From: an uncultured Bacteroidota bacterium
GTDB lineage: Bacteria; Bacteroidota; Bacteroidia; Chitinophagales; Chitinophagaceae
Assembly (NCBI GenBank): GCA_903877645.1
Contig: CAIRES010000011.1
Location: 39,641-103,640 of the forward strand
Reading direction: 5' to 3'
Length of the DNA: 64,000 nt
In this document: positions 1 to 8,049 of the stretch, piece after piece
Layout: each line of letters starts with the position of its first letter
How positions within the stretch are numbered: the first letter of the stretch is position 1
The notes under the pieces: generated by a model
Database searches by the model: none
What the model was told of the DNA's origin: nothing
What the model saw: the letters and a program-made list of their open reading frames with translations, nothing else
Program-made: the position numbers and the translations under genes

Positions 1-639
1 CGCACTACACATACCACGCTGGGCACATCTGCTACTGTAGCTACAGATACTTTATCATCCCCGCACACGCTGATCATTCGTTTTGATTCTACAAAATGCC
101 TGGACAACAGGTATCGTAGCGGTGCCATCATTATTTCTTACGACGGCGAATACACAGACTCAGGCAAAGTACACACCATTACTTTCGATCATTATTATGT
201 CAATGGCAACCAGCTTGGTGGCACTTTGAAAACCATACGTATAGATACTACCGTTACCGGCGACTGGTATTATAAAGTAAGTGTCAACGAAACAATGAAC
301 ATGAATCAAACTCCGCTGCAAAGCCAGATCATCACTTGGCAGGGTGGATTAGTTCGTAAATGGGTGCAGGGCTTTGATACACACTCTGACAGGAGCGATG
401 ATGCGTTCTCGATTTCGGGTAGCGCTACCCTTACACGTGCCAATGGCCATGTGTTCAGCTTCGACATTTCTACTCCGTTACAGTTCGCTATGAGTTGTGA
501 TTTCGCTGAGTCTGGGGTGGCTAATGTTTCCGGCACAATATCACCCATCCGTATCCTCAACTATGGTGCAGGCAATTGCGACCCTACGGCACAGGTGAGC
601 ATTGGCGCTACAGTTTATGGCGTTACAATGATCCAGTAA
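1..639 (+). CDS. C-terminal part of an exported Bacteroidota protein (5' end outside window)
   Basis: The frame is open from base 1 to the TAA at 637-639, giving 212 codons with no convincing internal start; a TTG at 226 lies mid-domain, so the gene begins upstream of the window. The visible part is rich in Thr, Ser and Gly with beta-strand character and ends with a block reading SGTISP..ILNYGAGNCD followed by QVSIGATVYGVTM. That ending resembles a lineage-specific family of Bacteroidota surface or lipoprotein C-termini with a G.G.CD..A.V.I.G..Y pattern; its function is unknown. The protein is probably secreted, but the signal sequence is not visible. It converges on the aminotransferase at 646, with only 6 bases between stops. 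Confidence 0.7.
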   Translation, partial: RTTHTTLGTSATVATDTLSSPHTLIIRFDSTKCLDNRYRSGAIIISYDGEYTDSGKVHTITFDHYYVNGNQLGGTLKTIRIDTTVTGDWYYKVSVNETMNMNQTPLQSQIITWQGGLVRKWVQGFDTHSDRSDDAFSISGSATLTRANGHVFSFDISTPLQFAMSCDFAESGVANVSGTISPIRILNYGAGNCDPTAQVSIGATVYGVTMIQ

Positions 640-645
640 TTTTGA

Positions 646-1818
646 TTACAAACATGCCTGTAATACCTCGCAGGCATTCCGTATCTCCTCTTTCGATATA
701 GTTAGTGGGGGTGCTATGCGCACACAGTTTGCTGCAAAAAGGAACCAGTCTGAGAACAGGCCTTTACTAATGCATTTTTGCAATGTCGCGGTTACGTGCT
801 CAGTGCTGTCCAGTTCCACTGCCATCAGCAACCCCTTGCTGCGCACAGCTTTGATAGCAGGGTGTACCAGTAAAGAATGAAATAACTGCTCCTTTTCATT
901 GACTTCATTCATGATACCCTCATCCAGCAATACATGCATCGCAGCCATCCCTGCGGCGCAGCACAAAGGGTGCCCTCCGAAGGTGGTGATGTGTCCCAGC
1001 ACAGGGTTATTGGTCAACGTTTGCATGATGGCATGAGAAGATATGAATGCACCCATTGGCATACCACCGCCCAGCGCCTTACCCAGCAATACCACATCGG
1101 GTATTACGCCATAATACTCAAAGCCCCACAGCTTGCCGGTGCGGCCAAAGCCACATTGTATCTCATCAAACACCAGCATGGCCCCGGTCTCATTACAGCG
1201 CTGCCTCAGTTGTTGCAACCATGCAGGATCAGGTGCTATTACACCTGCCTCGCCTTGTATGGTTTCTATCAGCACACAGGCCGTATGTTCATTGATCGCA
1301 TTGATGAATTCCTGCGAGTTGTAGTTATGATGCCATACGCCGGGCATCAGTGGTCTGAAGGCATTGCGCCAGTATTCATCACCCATTACGCTTAGCGCAC
1401 CGAGTGTATTGCCGTGATAGCCGTTGTTGCAGGCCACTATGTCCGTGCGGCCTGTTGCCCTGCGACAAAGCTTTATGGCGCCTTCGGTCGCTTCAGCGCC
1501 GGAGTTAGTGAAGTATACACAGCTCAGGTTTTCAGGCAGGTGCTTGGCCAGCAGTTCCGCATATTTTACCTGCGGGCTCTGTACCACTTCTCCGTATACC
1601 ATCACATGCAGGTAAGCATCAGCCTGCGTTTTGATGGCATTGATCACAGCCGGATGCTGGTGCCCTATGTTGCATACACTGATGCCGCCGATGAGGTCCA
1701 GGTATTTATTGCCGTCGACATCATACATGTAACTGCCTGATGCCGATACGATCTCTAATCCAAGTGGTGCTGGCGATGTCTGGGCTACATGCTGCTGAAA
1801 AAGCTGGCGGTTGTTCAT
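646..1818 (-). CDS. Class III (acetylornithine-type) PLP aminotransferase
   Basis: A 390-residue fold-type I, class III aminotransferase. Visible features are the glycine-rich cofactor region near residue 105 (TNSGAEATEGAIKL), the pyridine-nitrogen aspartate in LVFDEIQCGFGRTG (Asp218) and the Schiff-base lysine in LLGKALGGGMP (Lys247). Family members move amino groups between omega-amino acids or ornithine derivatives and 2-oxoacids in the cytoplasm; the substrate cannot be told from sequence and no arginine genes are adjacent. Its ATG directly abuts the cca stop codon, so it is probably the second gene of a cca-led transcript and translationally coupled. Confidence 0.88.
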   Translation of the reverse strand: MNNRQLFQQHVAQTSPAPLGLEIVSASGSYMYDVDGNKYLDLIGGISVCNIGHQHPAVINAIKTQADAYLHVMVYGEVVQSPQVKYAELLAKHLPENLSCVYFTNSGAEATEGAIKLCRRATGRTDIVACNNGYHGNTLGALSVMGDEYWRNAFRPLMPGVWHHNYNSQEFINAINEHTACVLIETIQGEAGVIAPDPAWLQQLRQRCNETGAMLVFDEIQCGFGRTGKLWGFEYYGVIPDVVLLGKALGGGMPMGAFISSHAIMQTLTNNPVLGHITTFGGHPLCCAAGMAAMHVLLDEGIMNEVNEKEQLFHSLLVHPAIKAVRSKGLLMAVELDSTEHVTATLQKCISKGLFSDWFLFAANCVRIAPPLTISKEEIRNACEVLQACL

Positions 1819-3243
1819 CTATAGTTTGGCTATTGGAGTGAGGTTAAGTTCTTTGGCTTTCTCTACCAGCAGCGCATAGGCCGCATCGTAGTTGTTTTGT
1901 ATTATGCCGTCCAGTATGGCCTCGCGCACTGCGGTCTTCAGCACACCCACCTCCCGCGAAGGAGTAAGATTGAACAACTGCATGATCTCGTCGCCACTAA
2001 TGGGTGGCTGCCAGTTGCGGATCTTGTCGCTCTCCTCCACGGCCTTTAGTCGTTCTTTAACTATCTCAAAGTTCTCGAGGTATCGCTTCACCTTCACTTT
2101 ATTCTTCGAGGTGATGTCGCTCTCGCACAGTATCATCAGGTCTTCCAGCTCATCGCCGGCATCAAAGAGCAGCCTGCGCATTGCCGAGTCGGTGATATCT
2201 TCCTTGGTAAGGCTTATGGGGCGCAGGTGGAGCAGCACCAATTTGGCCACATACTTCATGTGCTCATTCTGCGGCAGCTTCAGTTGCTTGAATATCTTAG
2301 GCACCATACGCTCCCCCACTACCTCATGCCCATGAAACGTCCACCCATGGCCATCTTCATATCGTTTGGTAGCAGGTTTGGCTATATCGTGAAGTAGGGC
2401 CGCCCAGCGCAGCCACAGGTCATTGCTCTTGGCAGCGGTATTATCTATTACCTGCAGTGTGTGGTAAAAATTATCCTTATGCCCCTTACCCTCTATGATC
2501 TCTACACCCGACAGATCTGTGAATTGCGGAAAGAACTCCTTCAGCAGGCCGCACCTGAAGAGCAGGTCCAGCCCTACAGAGGGCTTTGCGGCAGCCATTA
2601 TCTTATTCAGCTCATCGGTTATCCGCTCCTGCGATACTATTTTTATACGTCCCTTATTTCTCTTGATGGCTTCAAATACGTCTTCAGTTATTTCAAACCC
2701 CAACTGAGTGGCAAATCGCACCGCCCGCATCATACGCAGTGGGTCGTCAGAGAAGGTAACATCCGGCCCCAGGGGCGTGCGGATAATTTTTGCCTCCAGG
2801 TCTTTTGTACCATCAAAGGGATCTATTAATTTTCCATAGTCCTCTTTGTTGAGGCTTATGGCCAGTGCATTGATGGTAAAATCCCGGCGCAATTGGTCGT
2901 CTTCTATAGTACCCGGCTCTACCTGCGGCTTGCGGGAATCTGAGGTATACGACTCTTTGCGAGCCCCTACAAATTCCACATCCAGCCCATTCAGCCGAAA
3001 TTGTGCTGTCCCGAAGTTCTTAAAGAAATTTACCTGTGGTGGCTGCACAAAGGTCTTTGCCACATTATGGGCCAGTGCTATTCCGTCGCCTGTGCATACA
3101 ATATCTACATCCTTGGTTGGCCTGCCCAGTAGCTTATCGCGCACAAAGCCCCCGATCAGGTAGCACTGCACATCCATCTTCTGTGCCGCATCCCCTATCC
3201 GTTCAAATAATTTCAGCTCTTCCTTTGAGCAGGCAATATCCAT
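1819..3243 (-). CDS. cca: CCA-adding tRNA nucleotidyltransferase with HD domain
   Basis: A 474-residue protein with a class II poly(A)/CCA polymerase head: the GG of LIGGFVRDKLLG (residues 29-40) and the catalytic carboxylates in KDVDIV (Asp45, Asp47), followed by the RNA-binding neck/body region. A C-terminal HD phosphohydrolase domain has HD at 285-286 (ALLHDIAKPATK). It repairs or adds the 3' CCA of tRNAs in the cytoplasm; the HD domain probably adds 2',3'-cyclic phosphodiesterase or phosphatase activity. A perfect TAnnTTTG box lies 7 bases before the ATG, suggesting an almost leaderless mRNA. The gene ends flush with the aminotransferase start. Confidence 0.93.
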   Translation of the reverse strand: MDIACSKEELKLFERIGDAAQKMDVQCYLIGGFVRDKLLGRPTKDVDIVCTGDGIALAHNVAKTFVQPPQVNFFKNFGTAQFRLNGLDVEFVGARKESYTSDSRKPQVEPGTIEDDQLRRDFTINALAISLNKEDYGKLIDPFDGTKDLEAKIIRTPLGPDVTFSDDPLRMMRAVRFATQLGFEITEDVFEAIKRNKGRIKIVSQERITDELNKIMAAAKPSVGLDLLFRCGLLKEFFPQFTDLSGVEIIEGKGHKDNFYHTLQVIDNTAAKSNDLWLRWAALLHDIAKPATKRYEDGHGWTFHGHEVVGERMVPKIFKQLKLPQNEHMKYVAKLVLLHLRPISLTKEDITDSAMRRLLFDAGDELEDLMILCESDITSKNKVKVKRYLENFEIVKERLKAVEESDKIRNWQPPISGDEIMQLFNLTPSREVGVLKTAVREAILDGIIQNNYDAAYALLVEKAKELNLTPIAKL

Positions 3244-3250
3244 ATTGCTG

Positions 3251-3258
3251 CAAAGCTA
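3251..3258 (-). promoter_or_regulatory. Bacteroidota -7 box (TAGCTTTG) for cca
   Basis: Exact match to TAnnTTTG on the minus strand with 7 bases to the cca ATG. No clear -33 TTG is visible. The spacing implies a transcript starting within a few bases of the start codon. Confidence 0.5.
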
Positions 3259-3298
3259 AGATATTGGTTGATTTGTTGGAGGGCGTATTTACTATTTG

Positions 3299-3871
3299 TT
3301 AGCCCCTTAGCACCTGCATCTCTCCATCGTCATTTATCTTCACTAACCTGGACGGAGACGTTATAGTGTTATCATGCTGGCGGTGCTTTACTACATAGTC
3401 TACACCACTGACTACAACACTATCGATCATACTGTATATAGCCGGTGTAGGCGCTCCGCTTATATTAGCCGAAGTGGATACTATAGGGCGGCGCAGTCTT
3501 TTGATGAGGGCTTTGCAAAACGGGTCTGAGGTTACCCTTATGGCTATGCTACCGTCCGCGTTCACAACATTATCTGCGAATCCAAGTGCATGCTCATAGA
3601 TGACCGTGGTCGGCCGCTCAAAGCCTTCTACAATGGCTATAATATCGGGTGGTGGGGCGGCTACATATTGTAGTATGTCACGAGCATCTGCCAGCAACAC
3701 GATCATACTCTTTTCCTTAGGCCGTTGCTTTATGGCAAAAATTTTATCCACGCCGACTTCATTGAGCGCATCGCATCCCAGGCCCCATACGGTGTCTGTG
3801 GGATATAGAATCACCCCTCCCTCCTGCATCACCCGTATGCAGTTCTTTATATCGGCTTCGATATCCACCAT
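3299..3871 (-). CDS. tsaC: Threonylcarbamoyl-AMP synthase (Sua5/YrdC/YciO family)
   Basis: About 190 residues and one YrdC-like domain. Recognisable are the N-terminal block ending ILYPTDTVWGLGCDA, the basic RNA/nucleotide-binding KQRPKEKSM and the STSANISG motif late in the protein. Family members make threonylcarbamoyl-AMP from threonine, bicarbonate and ATP for the t6A37 tRNA modification. I chose the ATG at 3871 (MVDIEADIKN); the longer frame back to 3925 adds a non-conserved extension lying inside the upstream gene. The start overlaps the last 25 bases of the glycosyltransferase gene, so translation is probably coupled. It is the short form lacking the Sua5 C-terminal domain. Confidence 0.88.
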   Translation of the reverse strand: MVDIEADIKNCIRVMQEGGVILYPTDTVWGLGCDALNEVGVDKIFAIKQRPKEKSMIVLLADARDILQYVAAPPPDIIAIVEGFERPTTVIYEHALGFADNVVNADGSIAIRVTSDPFCKALIKRLRRPIVSTSANISGAPTPAIYSMIDSVVVSGVDYVVKHRQHDNTITSPSRLVKINDDGEMQVLRG

Positions 3872-4857
3872 AATAGTTGTTCGTTGGTTATTTCCTTGGC
3901 ACAGCGAAAGTGTCCTTCGGGGCATACCTTATGGCCGTGCAAGCCACAGGGCCTGCAATACAGCCGCTCCTGTATTTCTACTACCCGTCCATTCTGCCGC
4001 AGTGGCCCGAAACCAAACGCCGGGACCGTAGAACAGAACACAGCCGTAACGGGGGCGTTCATTGCAGAAGCAAAATGCAGCGGCGCTGAATCGTTGGCAT
4101 AATTCATTACCGCTCCCTGCATTAATGCTGCCGACTGCAGAAAATCAAGTTTGCCACAAAGATTGTGTACATGCCAATGCGACTTTTTATCAATGATTCG
4201 TTCAGCCAGCGCACTGTCTGATGGCGCACCCAGTATATAAACAGGGTATTGGCCGGGCAGCATATTGATCAGTTCCACCCACTTCTCCGGGGGAAACTGC
4301 TTAGTATGCCATACCGACGAAGGCGCTATGCATATATACTCCTCCCCCTGGTATTGATGTATTTTTCCATAGTCACCTTTTGCGGGGTATAACTTTGGCA
4401 TTTCTGCTACGCCGTCCGTTATACCTGCAATAAGCATCTGGTTGCGATCTGTCTCATGCACCGGCTTATCGCTATATGGCGCGGAGATAATGTGGGCCAC
4501 CTTATGTGTATAACAGAATGAGAAGGGGTTCTTATCATACCCCGCCTTATATTTTGCACCAGACAGGAAAGTGATCAGCCCTGATGTGGCAAAACGATGC
4601 AGGTTTATAACATGCGTATACCGCGAACTACGTACCCTGAGTGCCATCTTTAGCAGATTCCTGTTCTTATTGGTTTTCTTATCCCACACCAGTAAATTGG
4701 TGATCAACGGATGGTTTCGCAGCAGGCCTTCATTTCCTTTGCGCAGCAGAAAGTCTATCTGCGCACCGGGATAACGTTGATGCAGCTTTTCCACGACAGC
4801 GGTAGCCAGTACCACATCGCCCGTAAAAGCCGTCTGTATGACCAATACCTTTAGCAT
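3847..4857 (-). CDS. Glycosyltransferase family 9 (heptosyltransferase-like)
   Basis: A 336-residue protein starting MLKVLVIQTAFTGD at 4857, the usual beginning of ADP-heptose:LPS heptosyltransferases of the WaaF/WaaC/RfaQ type; a longer start at 4914 adds a non-family extension. The Rossmann-like N-half (LRKGNEGLLRNHP, DLLVWDK) and the C-half acceptor/nucleotide block (YICIAPSSVWHTKQFPPEKW; NDSAPLHFASAMNAPVTAVFCST) are typical. It should add a heptose or other sugar to the LPS core at the cytoplasmic face of the inner membrane. The acceptor is unknown; the Kdo genes are 30 kb away in the same window. It overlaps tsaC by 25 bases. Confidence 0.87.
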   Translation of the reverse strand: MLKVLVIQTAFTGDVVLATAVVEKLHQRYPGAQIDFLLRKGNEGLLRNHPLITNLLVWDKKTNKNRNLLKMALRVRSSRYTHVINLHRFATSGLITFLSGAKYKAGYDKNPFSFCYTHKVAHIISAPYSDKPVHETDRNQMLIAGITDGVAEMPKLYPAKGDYGKIHQYQGEEYICIAPSSVWHTKQFPPEKWVELINMLPGQYPVYILGAPSDSALAERIIDKKSHWHVHNLCGKLDFLQSAALMQGAVMNYANDSAPLHFASAMNAPVTAVFCSTVPAFGFGPLRQNGRVVEIQERLYCRPCGLHGHKVCPEGHFRCAKEITNEQLLWWISKPI

Positions 4858-5051
4858 CACAACAATAATACGGCATGAATGAAGATTTTCAGAAAATTTC
4901 TTTGATCCGGACAATCATATATAATTATTAAAATTAGTGGGGGTATATGTCCGCTCGCTTGTCTTTGATTGTGTAGGTTATGTGCGTATCATTATTGTAT
5001 CATTTGGATTGTTTTTAACAATTAAAAGCATGTTTTTAGATTTTTTGGTAC

Positions 5052-5059
5052 TAAATTTG
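5052..5059 (+). promoter_or_regulatory. Bacteroidota -7 box (TAAATTTG) for the DUF1573 array
   Basis: Exact TAnnTTTG match 37 bases before the first DUF1573 start, in the AT-rich intergenic region 4915-5096. It is the only exact box upstream of the array; no clear -33 TTG is visible. Confidence 0.5.
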
Positions 5060-5096
5060 TTTCTACATAGCTTAATCAGGCAAAATTGAAATTAAA

Positions 5097-5606
5097 ATGA
5101 AGAAAGTATTCCTATCTATTACCGTTTTGTTATTGTGTGTGGGCGTTTCCATGGCACAAGGCAGAAAGCACAAAAAAGATAAAGCCAGCAACGAAACCCC
5201 GGCAACTGTTGCTACTGCCCCGGTAACTACAGCAGCGGCAAGCACGCTAAAGGCAGACGATATGTCTTTTACTTCACCGGTACACGATTTTGGCACAGTA
5301 ATAGAAGGCCCTGATGCTAATTGTGAATTCACATTCACCAATACAGGTAAAGAGCCGATAATTATTCAGAAAGCACAGCCTTCATGTGGTTGCACGGTTC
5401 CGTCTTTCTCGGGAGCGCCTGTGGCACCAGGCCAAACCGGAACGATCAATGTAGCCTACCATACCAAAGGAAAACCAACAGCTTTCACCAAAACGATCAC
5501 TGTTGTATCTAACGCCGGTACTAAAGTCCTTACCATTAAGGGCACTGTAGAGAAAGCGCCAACAGGGTCTGCACCCGAAAATACGTCAATGATAAAAACC
5601 AATTAA
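5097..5606 (+). CDS. Exported DUF1573 protein, paralogue 1 of 4
   Basis: A 169-residue protein with a signal peptide (MKKVFLSITVLLLCVGVSMA, cleavage near residue 20), a lysine-rich then Thr/Ala-rich linker, and one DUF1573 immunoglobulin-like domain from about residue 55. The domain shows the family signature HDFGTVIEG..., FTFTNTGKEPIII and PSCGCTVP (Cys97-Gly-Cys99), then VAPGQTGTINVAYHTKG. DUF1573 domains are small exported beta-sandwiches whose role is unknown. It is the first of four consecutive same-strand paralogues, followed 31 bases later by the next. Secreted or periplasmic location is inferred from the signal peptide. Confidence 0.87.
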   Translation: MKKVFLSITVLLLCVGVSMAQGRKHKKDKASNETPATVATAPVTTAAASTLKADDMSFTSPVHDFGTVIEGPDANCEFTFTNTGKEPIIIQKAQPSCGCTVPSFSGAPVAPGQTGTINVAYHTKGKPTAFTKTITVVSNAGTKVLTIKGTVEKAPTGSAPENTSMIKTN

Positions 5607-5637
5607 TCAATTATAAATTTTAACCACAACAAAAATT

Positions 5638-6162
5638 ATGAAAAAAGTCTTCATCACATTATTCTGCCTTGCCATCAGCACAGCCGCAGTAAACGCACAA
5701 AACAACCCAGCTACATCACCGGTACACCCGGCACCACCTCCGACAGCGGCTCCTGCTGCTGCTCCGGCACCTGCTGCGCCAAACCCTGATGCAGGTAAAT
5801 TCAAATTTGAAGAAGAAACTCATGACTTCAAAGAAGTACCGGAAGGTCCTTTGGCTGAATATGATTTCGAATTCAAAAACGTAGGCAGAAGCCCTATCGT
5901 GATCACTGAAGCTCATGGCTCATGCGGTTGCACAGTGCCAAAATGGCCGTCAGAACCAATTCTGCCAAAACACAAAGCAGTGATACATGTTGCTTATACT
6001 ACGCAAGGCCGTGTAGGTATGATCAACAAAGATGTGATCATCACATCAAACGCTCAGCAGAGCCCAATGAGGTTGCACATTACAGGTACCGTAAAGGCTA
6101 AGCCAGTAGAAGCAACTGCTGCGCCAACACCACCACCAGCGCCTGCTGCACCAAAAAAATAG
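5638..6162 (+). CDS. Exported DUF1573 protein, paralogue 2 of 4, with Pro/Ala-rich linkers
   Basis: A 174-residue protein: signal peptide (about residues 1-20), a Pro/Ala-rich linker (residues 24-50), a DUF1573 domain with HDFKEVPEGPLAEYDFEF, FKNVGRSPIVIT and GSCGCTVPKWP (Cys96, Cys98), and a second Pro/Ala tail at the C-terminus. The low-complexity linkers on both sides suggest a domain held away from a surface, or a flexible secreted module. Spacing from paralogue 1 is 31 bases, so the two are probably co-transcribed; a perfect hairpin follows it. Confidence 0.86.
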   Translation: MKKVFITLFCLAISTAAVNAQNNPATSPVHPAPPPTAAPAAAPAPAAPNPDAGKFKFEEETHDFKEVPEGPLAEYDFEFKNVGRSPIVITEAHGSCGCTVPKWPSEPILPKHKAVIHVAYTTQGRVGMINKDVIITSNAQQSPMRLHITGTVKAKPVEATAAPTPPPAPAAPKK

Positions 6163-6182
6163 TCAACTTAATAGTTAAATAC

Positions 6183-6220
6183 ATCTGAAAATAGTTGGCA
6201 AATGCCAACTATTTTCAGAT
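6183..6220 (+). terminator. Perfect 18-bp inverted repeat between DUF1573 paralogues 2 and 3
   Basis: Arms 6183-6200 and 6203-6220 are exact reverse complements around a 2-base centre (in practice a 4-6 nt loop). There is no T-tract on the right, so it may be a Bacteroidota-style terminator without a U-run, a transcript-stabilising hairpin, or a protein-binding palindrome. Confidence 0.55.
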
Positions 6221-6248
6221 AACACAAGTCTTACTTCAAATAAATTAT

Positions 6249-6665
6249 ATGAAAAAAGCGATCTTATCATTATTCTGCCTGCTCATTGGCTTAGCTACAC
6301 AGGTATCAGCGCAAACTCAGAAAGAAGGCCCCTTATTCAAATTTGATGGCGGCGATACTTACGATTTCGGTGTTCTGACCCGTGGGCCTGTAGCCTTCCA
6401 TACTTTTGAATTTACCAATACCGGCACCCAACCACTTATTGTTATGGACGTTAAGCCATCATGTGGCTGTACCAATGTAGACTGGGACAAAAAGCCCATT
6501 CTCCCCGGCCAAAAAGGCACTATCAAACTTGGCCTGAAGACCGATGAACAGCATGGCGTGTTCAATAAAGAGGTATATATCCAGTCCAACGCTATTACCC
6601 CTCACGGCGAAAAGCGTTACACGATCTATATCAAGGGCGATGCACGCGATGCAGTAAAAAAATGA
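6249..6665 (+). CDS. Exported DUF1573 protein, paralogue 3 of 4
   Basis: A 138-residue protein from the ATG at 6249 (MKKAILSLFCLLIGLATQ...), chosen because it gives a canonical signal peptide; a longer frame to 6195 begins inside the hairpin. It is a compact DUF1573 domain with almost no linker: YDFGVLTRGPVAFHTFEF, FTNTGTQPLIVMD, PSCGCTNVDWD (Cys72, Cys74), then ILPGQKGTIKLGLKT. It lies 86 bases after paralogue 2, across the 6183-6220 hairpin, and 80 bases before paralogue 4. Confidence 0.86.
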   Translation: MKKAILSLFCLLIGLATQVSAQTQKEGPLFKFDGGDTYDFGVLTRGPVAFHTFEFTNTGTQPLIVMDVKPSCGCTNVDWDKKPILPGQKGTIKLGLKTDEQHGVFNKEVYIQSNAITPHGEKRYTIYIKGDARDAVKK

Positions 6666-6745
6666 TCCGAAAATTCAATATCCTATAAAGGCTGCTACTT
6701 ATGGCAGCCTTTATTTTTTGCATATTTTTACTATCTTGCCTGCCT

Positions 6746-7216
6746 ATGAAACACACACTATTCTTAGCTATCCTGTTCTTTGCAGGCATAAGTATAGCCT
6801 GCGCACAAAACAAAGCAGATAAAAGTAAAGGACGGTTCTACTTTAAAGAAGGTGAGCAGCAAGACCTCCCTAACCTCGTGCCACCAAAAATAGCATTTGA
6901 TACTTTTTGGTTTGAGAACATCGGCAACTCACCTATAGTAGTCACTTTCGTAACTCCTTCTGCCAATTTCATTTCTGCCGACTGGAGCCGAGAAGCCATA
7001 AGGCCGGAGCAACGTGGTTTTATCTCTTACATTGTAAAGACCAGCAAGCATAGTGGCACCTATAACGAAGACCTGTTCATACAATCGAACGCGGTAAGCA
7101 CACCGGGCGAAACTACCTACAGGCTGCATGTAGTAGGAAAAGTAGGGGGCGATACTAAAGGAAAGCCTGCAAAAAAGAAGAAGGCAGTTAAGAAGCCTGC
7201 AACTGCGGCCAAGTAA
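6746..7216 (+). CDS. Exported DUF1573-like protein, paralogue 4 of 4, lacking the CGC motif
   Basis: A 156-residue protein from the ATG at 6746, which gives a good signal peptide (MKHTLFLAILFFAGISIACA). It aligns through its length with paralogue 3: FDTFWFENIGNSPIVV, then RPEQRGFISYIVKTSKHSGTYNEDLFIQSNA. The signature PSCGCT is replaced by PSANFI (residues 71-76), so both conserved cysteines are gone. The end is a Lys/Ala-rich basic tail. The reading frame is intact, so this looks like a diverged copy rather than a pseudogene. It converges on pcm with 16 bases between stops. Confidence 0.83.
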   Translation: MKHTLFLAILFFAGISIACAQNKADKSKGRFYFKEGEQQDLPNLVPPKIAFDTFWFENIGNSPIVVTFVTPSANFISADWSREAIRPEQRGFISYIVKTSKHSGTYNEDLFIQSNAVSTPGETTYRLHVVGKVGGDTKGKPAKKKKAVKKPATAAK

Positions 7217-7232
7217 GCATTTAGACGAGCTG

Positions 7233-7901
7233 CTACTTATTGTTCTTGCCTTGCAGCATGGGCACAAATGAGAAGTCTCCCATCTCCTCTTCCAGTATAT
7301 TGCCCGCAGCATCTTTAGATACACGCATCATCTTCTGCTTGCCATCATCTCCTACAGGTACTATCATAATGCCGCCGGGCTTTAACTGTGTCAGCAATTT
7401 TGGCGGTATGAAGGGCGCACCACAAGTAATGATGATCTTATCGAAAGGAGCGTAAGAAGGCAAACCTTCAAAGCCATCACCGTAAAAACGTTTGATGTTT
7501 GGATACTTTGCCAGGAAAAAGAATTTCCCCACATAATCGTATAATGCCTTCTGGCGCTCAATAGTATATAAGGTAATGCCCATCTCGGCCAGCACACATG
7601 CCTGGTAGGCGCTACCTGTGCCTATCTCCAGCACCTTATCATACTTCTTCAGTTCCAGCATCAGTGTTTGAAATGCTACTGTATAGGGTTGTGATATGGT
7701 TTGGTCGGCAACTATGGGGAAAGCCCTGTCTTCATAAGCCTGCCGTTCGAAAGCGGGATCGAGAAAAAAATGCCTGGGGATCGCCTCAATTGCTGCCAAC
7801 ACCCGCTCATCTCTTATGCCTTTTTCCCGCAGGATGTCTATCAATTGTTTCCTGAGTCCTTTATGTAAATAATTATCTTCCCTGGGCAGCGTATGCAACA
7901 T
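7233..7901 (-). CDS. pcm: Protein-L-isoaspartate O-methyltransferase
   Basis: About 222 residues from the ATG at 7901 (MLHTLPREDNYLHKGLRKQL); the frame extends to 7970 but the extra residues are not family-like. Typical PCMT features are IPRHFFLDPAFERQAYED, ADQTISQPYTVAFQ (the substrate-binding block), and the SAM-binding KVLEIGTGSAYQACVLAEMG, then DKIIITCGAP. The enzyme methylates isoaspartyl residues in aged cytosolic or periplasmic proteins using S-adenosylmethionine. A near-match -7 box (TACCTTTA, 7906-7913) lies 4 bases before the chosen ATG. Confidence 0.92.
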   Translation of the reverse strand: MLHTLPREDNYLHKGLRKQLIDILREKGIRDERVLAAIEAIPRHFFLDPAFERQAYEDRAFPIVADQTISQPYTVAFQTLMLELKKYDKVLEIGTGSAYQACVLAEMGITLYTIERQKALYDYVGKFFFLAKYPNIKRFYGDGFEGLPSYAPFDKIIITCGAPFIPPKLLTQLKPGGIMIVPVGDDGKQKMMRVSKDAAGNILEEEMGDFSFVPMLQGKNNK

Positions 7902-8034
7902 GGTGTAAAGGTAATTCAGTATGCGGTGAATAAAAAGGCCAACACGCGTCGCGGAGCCAAAACACCGCATTTACATTTAGTTAAATGACCGTTAAACCGT
8001 ATATTGCCTGCTCAAGAACTACTGACGGCAGTAG

Positions 8035-8042
8035 TACATTTG
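8035..8042 (+). promoter_or_regulatory. Bacteroidota -7 box (TACATTTG) for the histidine kinase
   Basis: Exact TAnnTTTG with 7 bases before the ATG at 8050, the same spacing as at cca and trpS. It predicts a very short or absent 5' leader. Confidence 0.5.
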
Positions 8043-8049
8043 TTACTTC

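Noticed and set aside
3872..3925. Longer start for tsaC
   Set aside because: The extension is inside the glycosyltransferase gene and has no family similarity.
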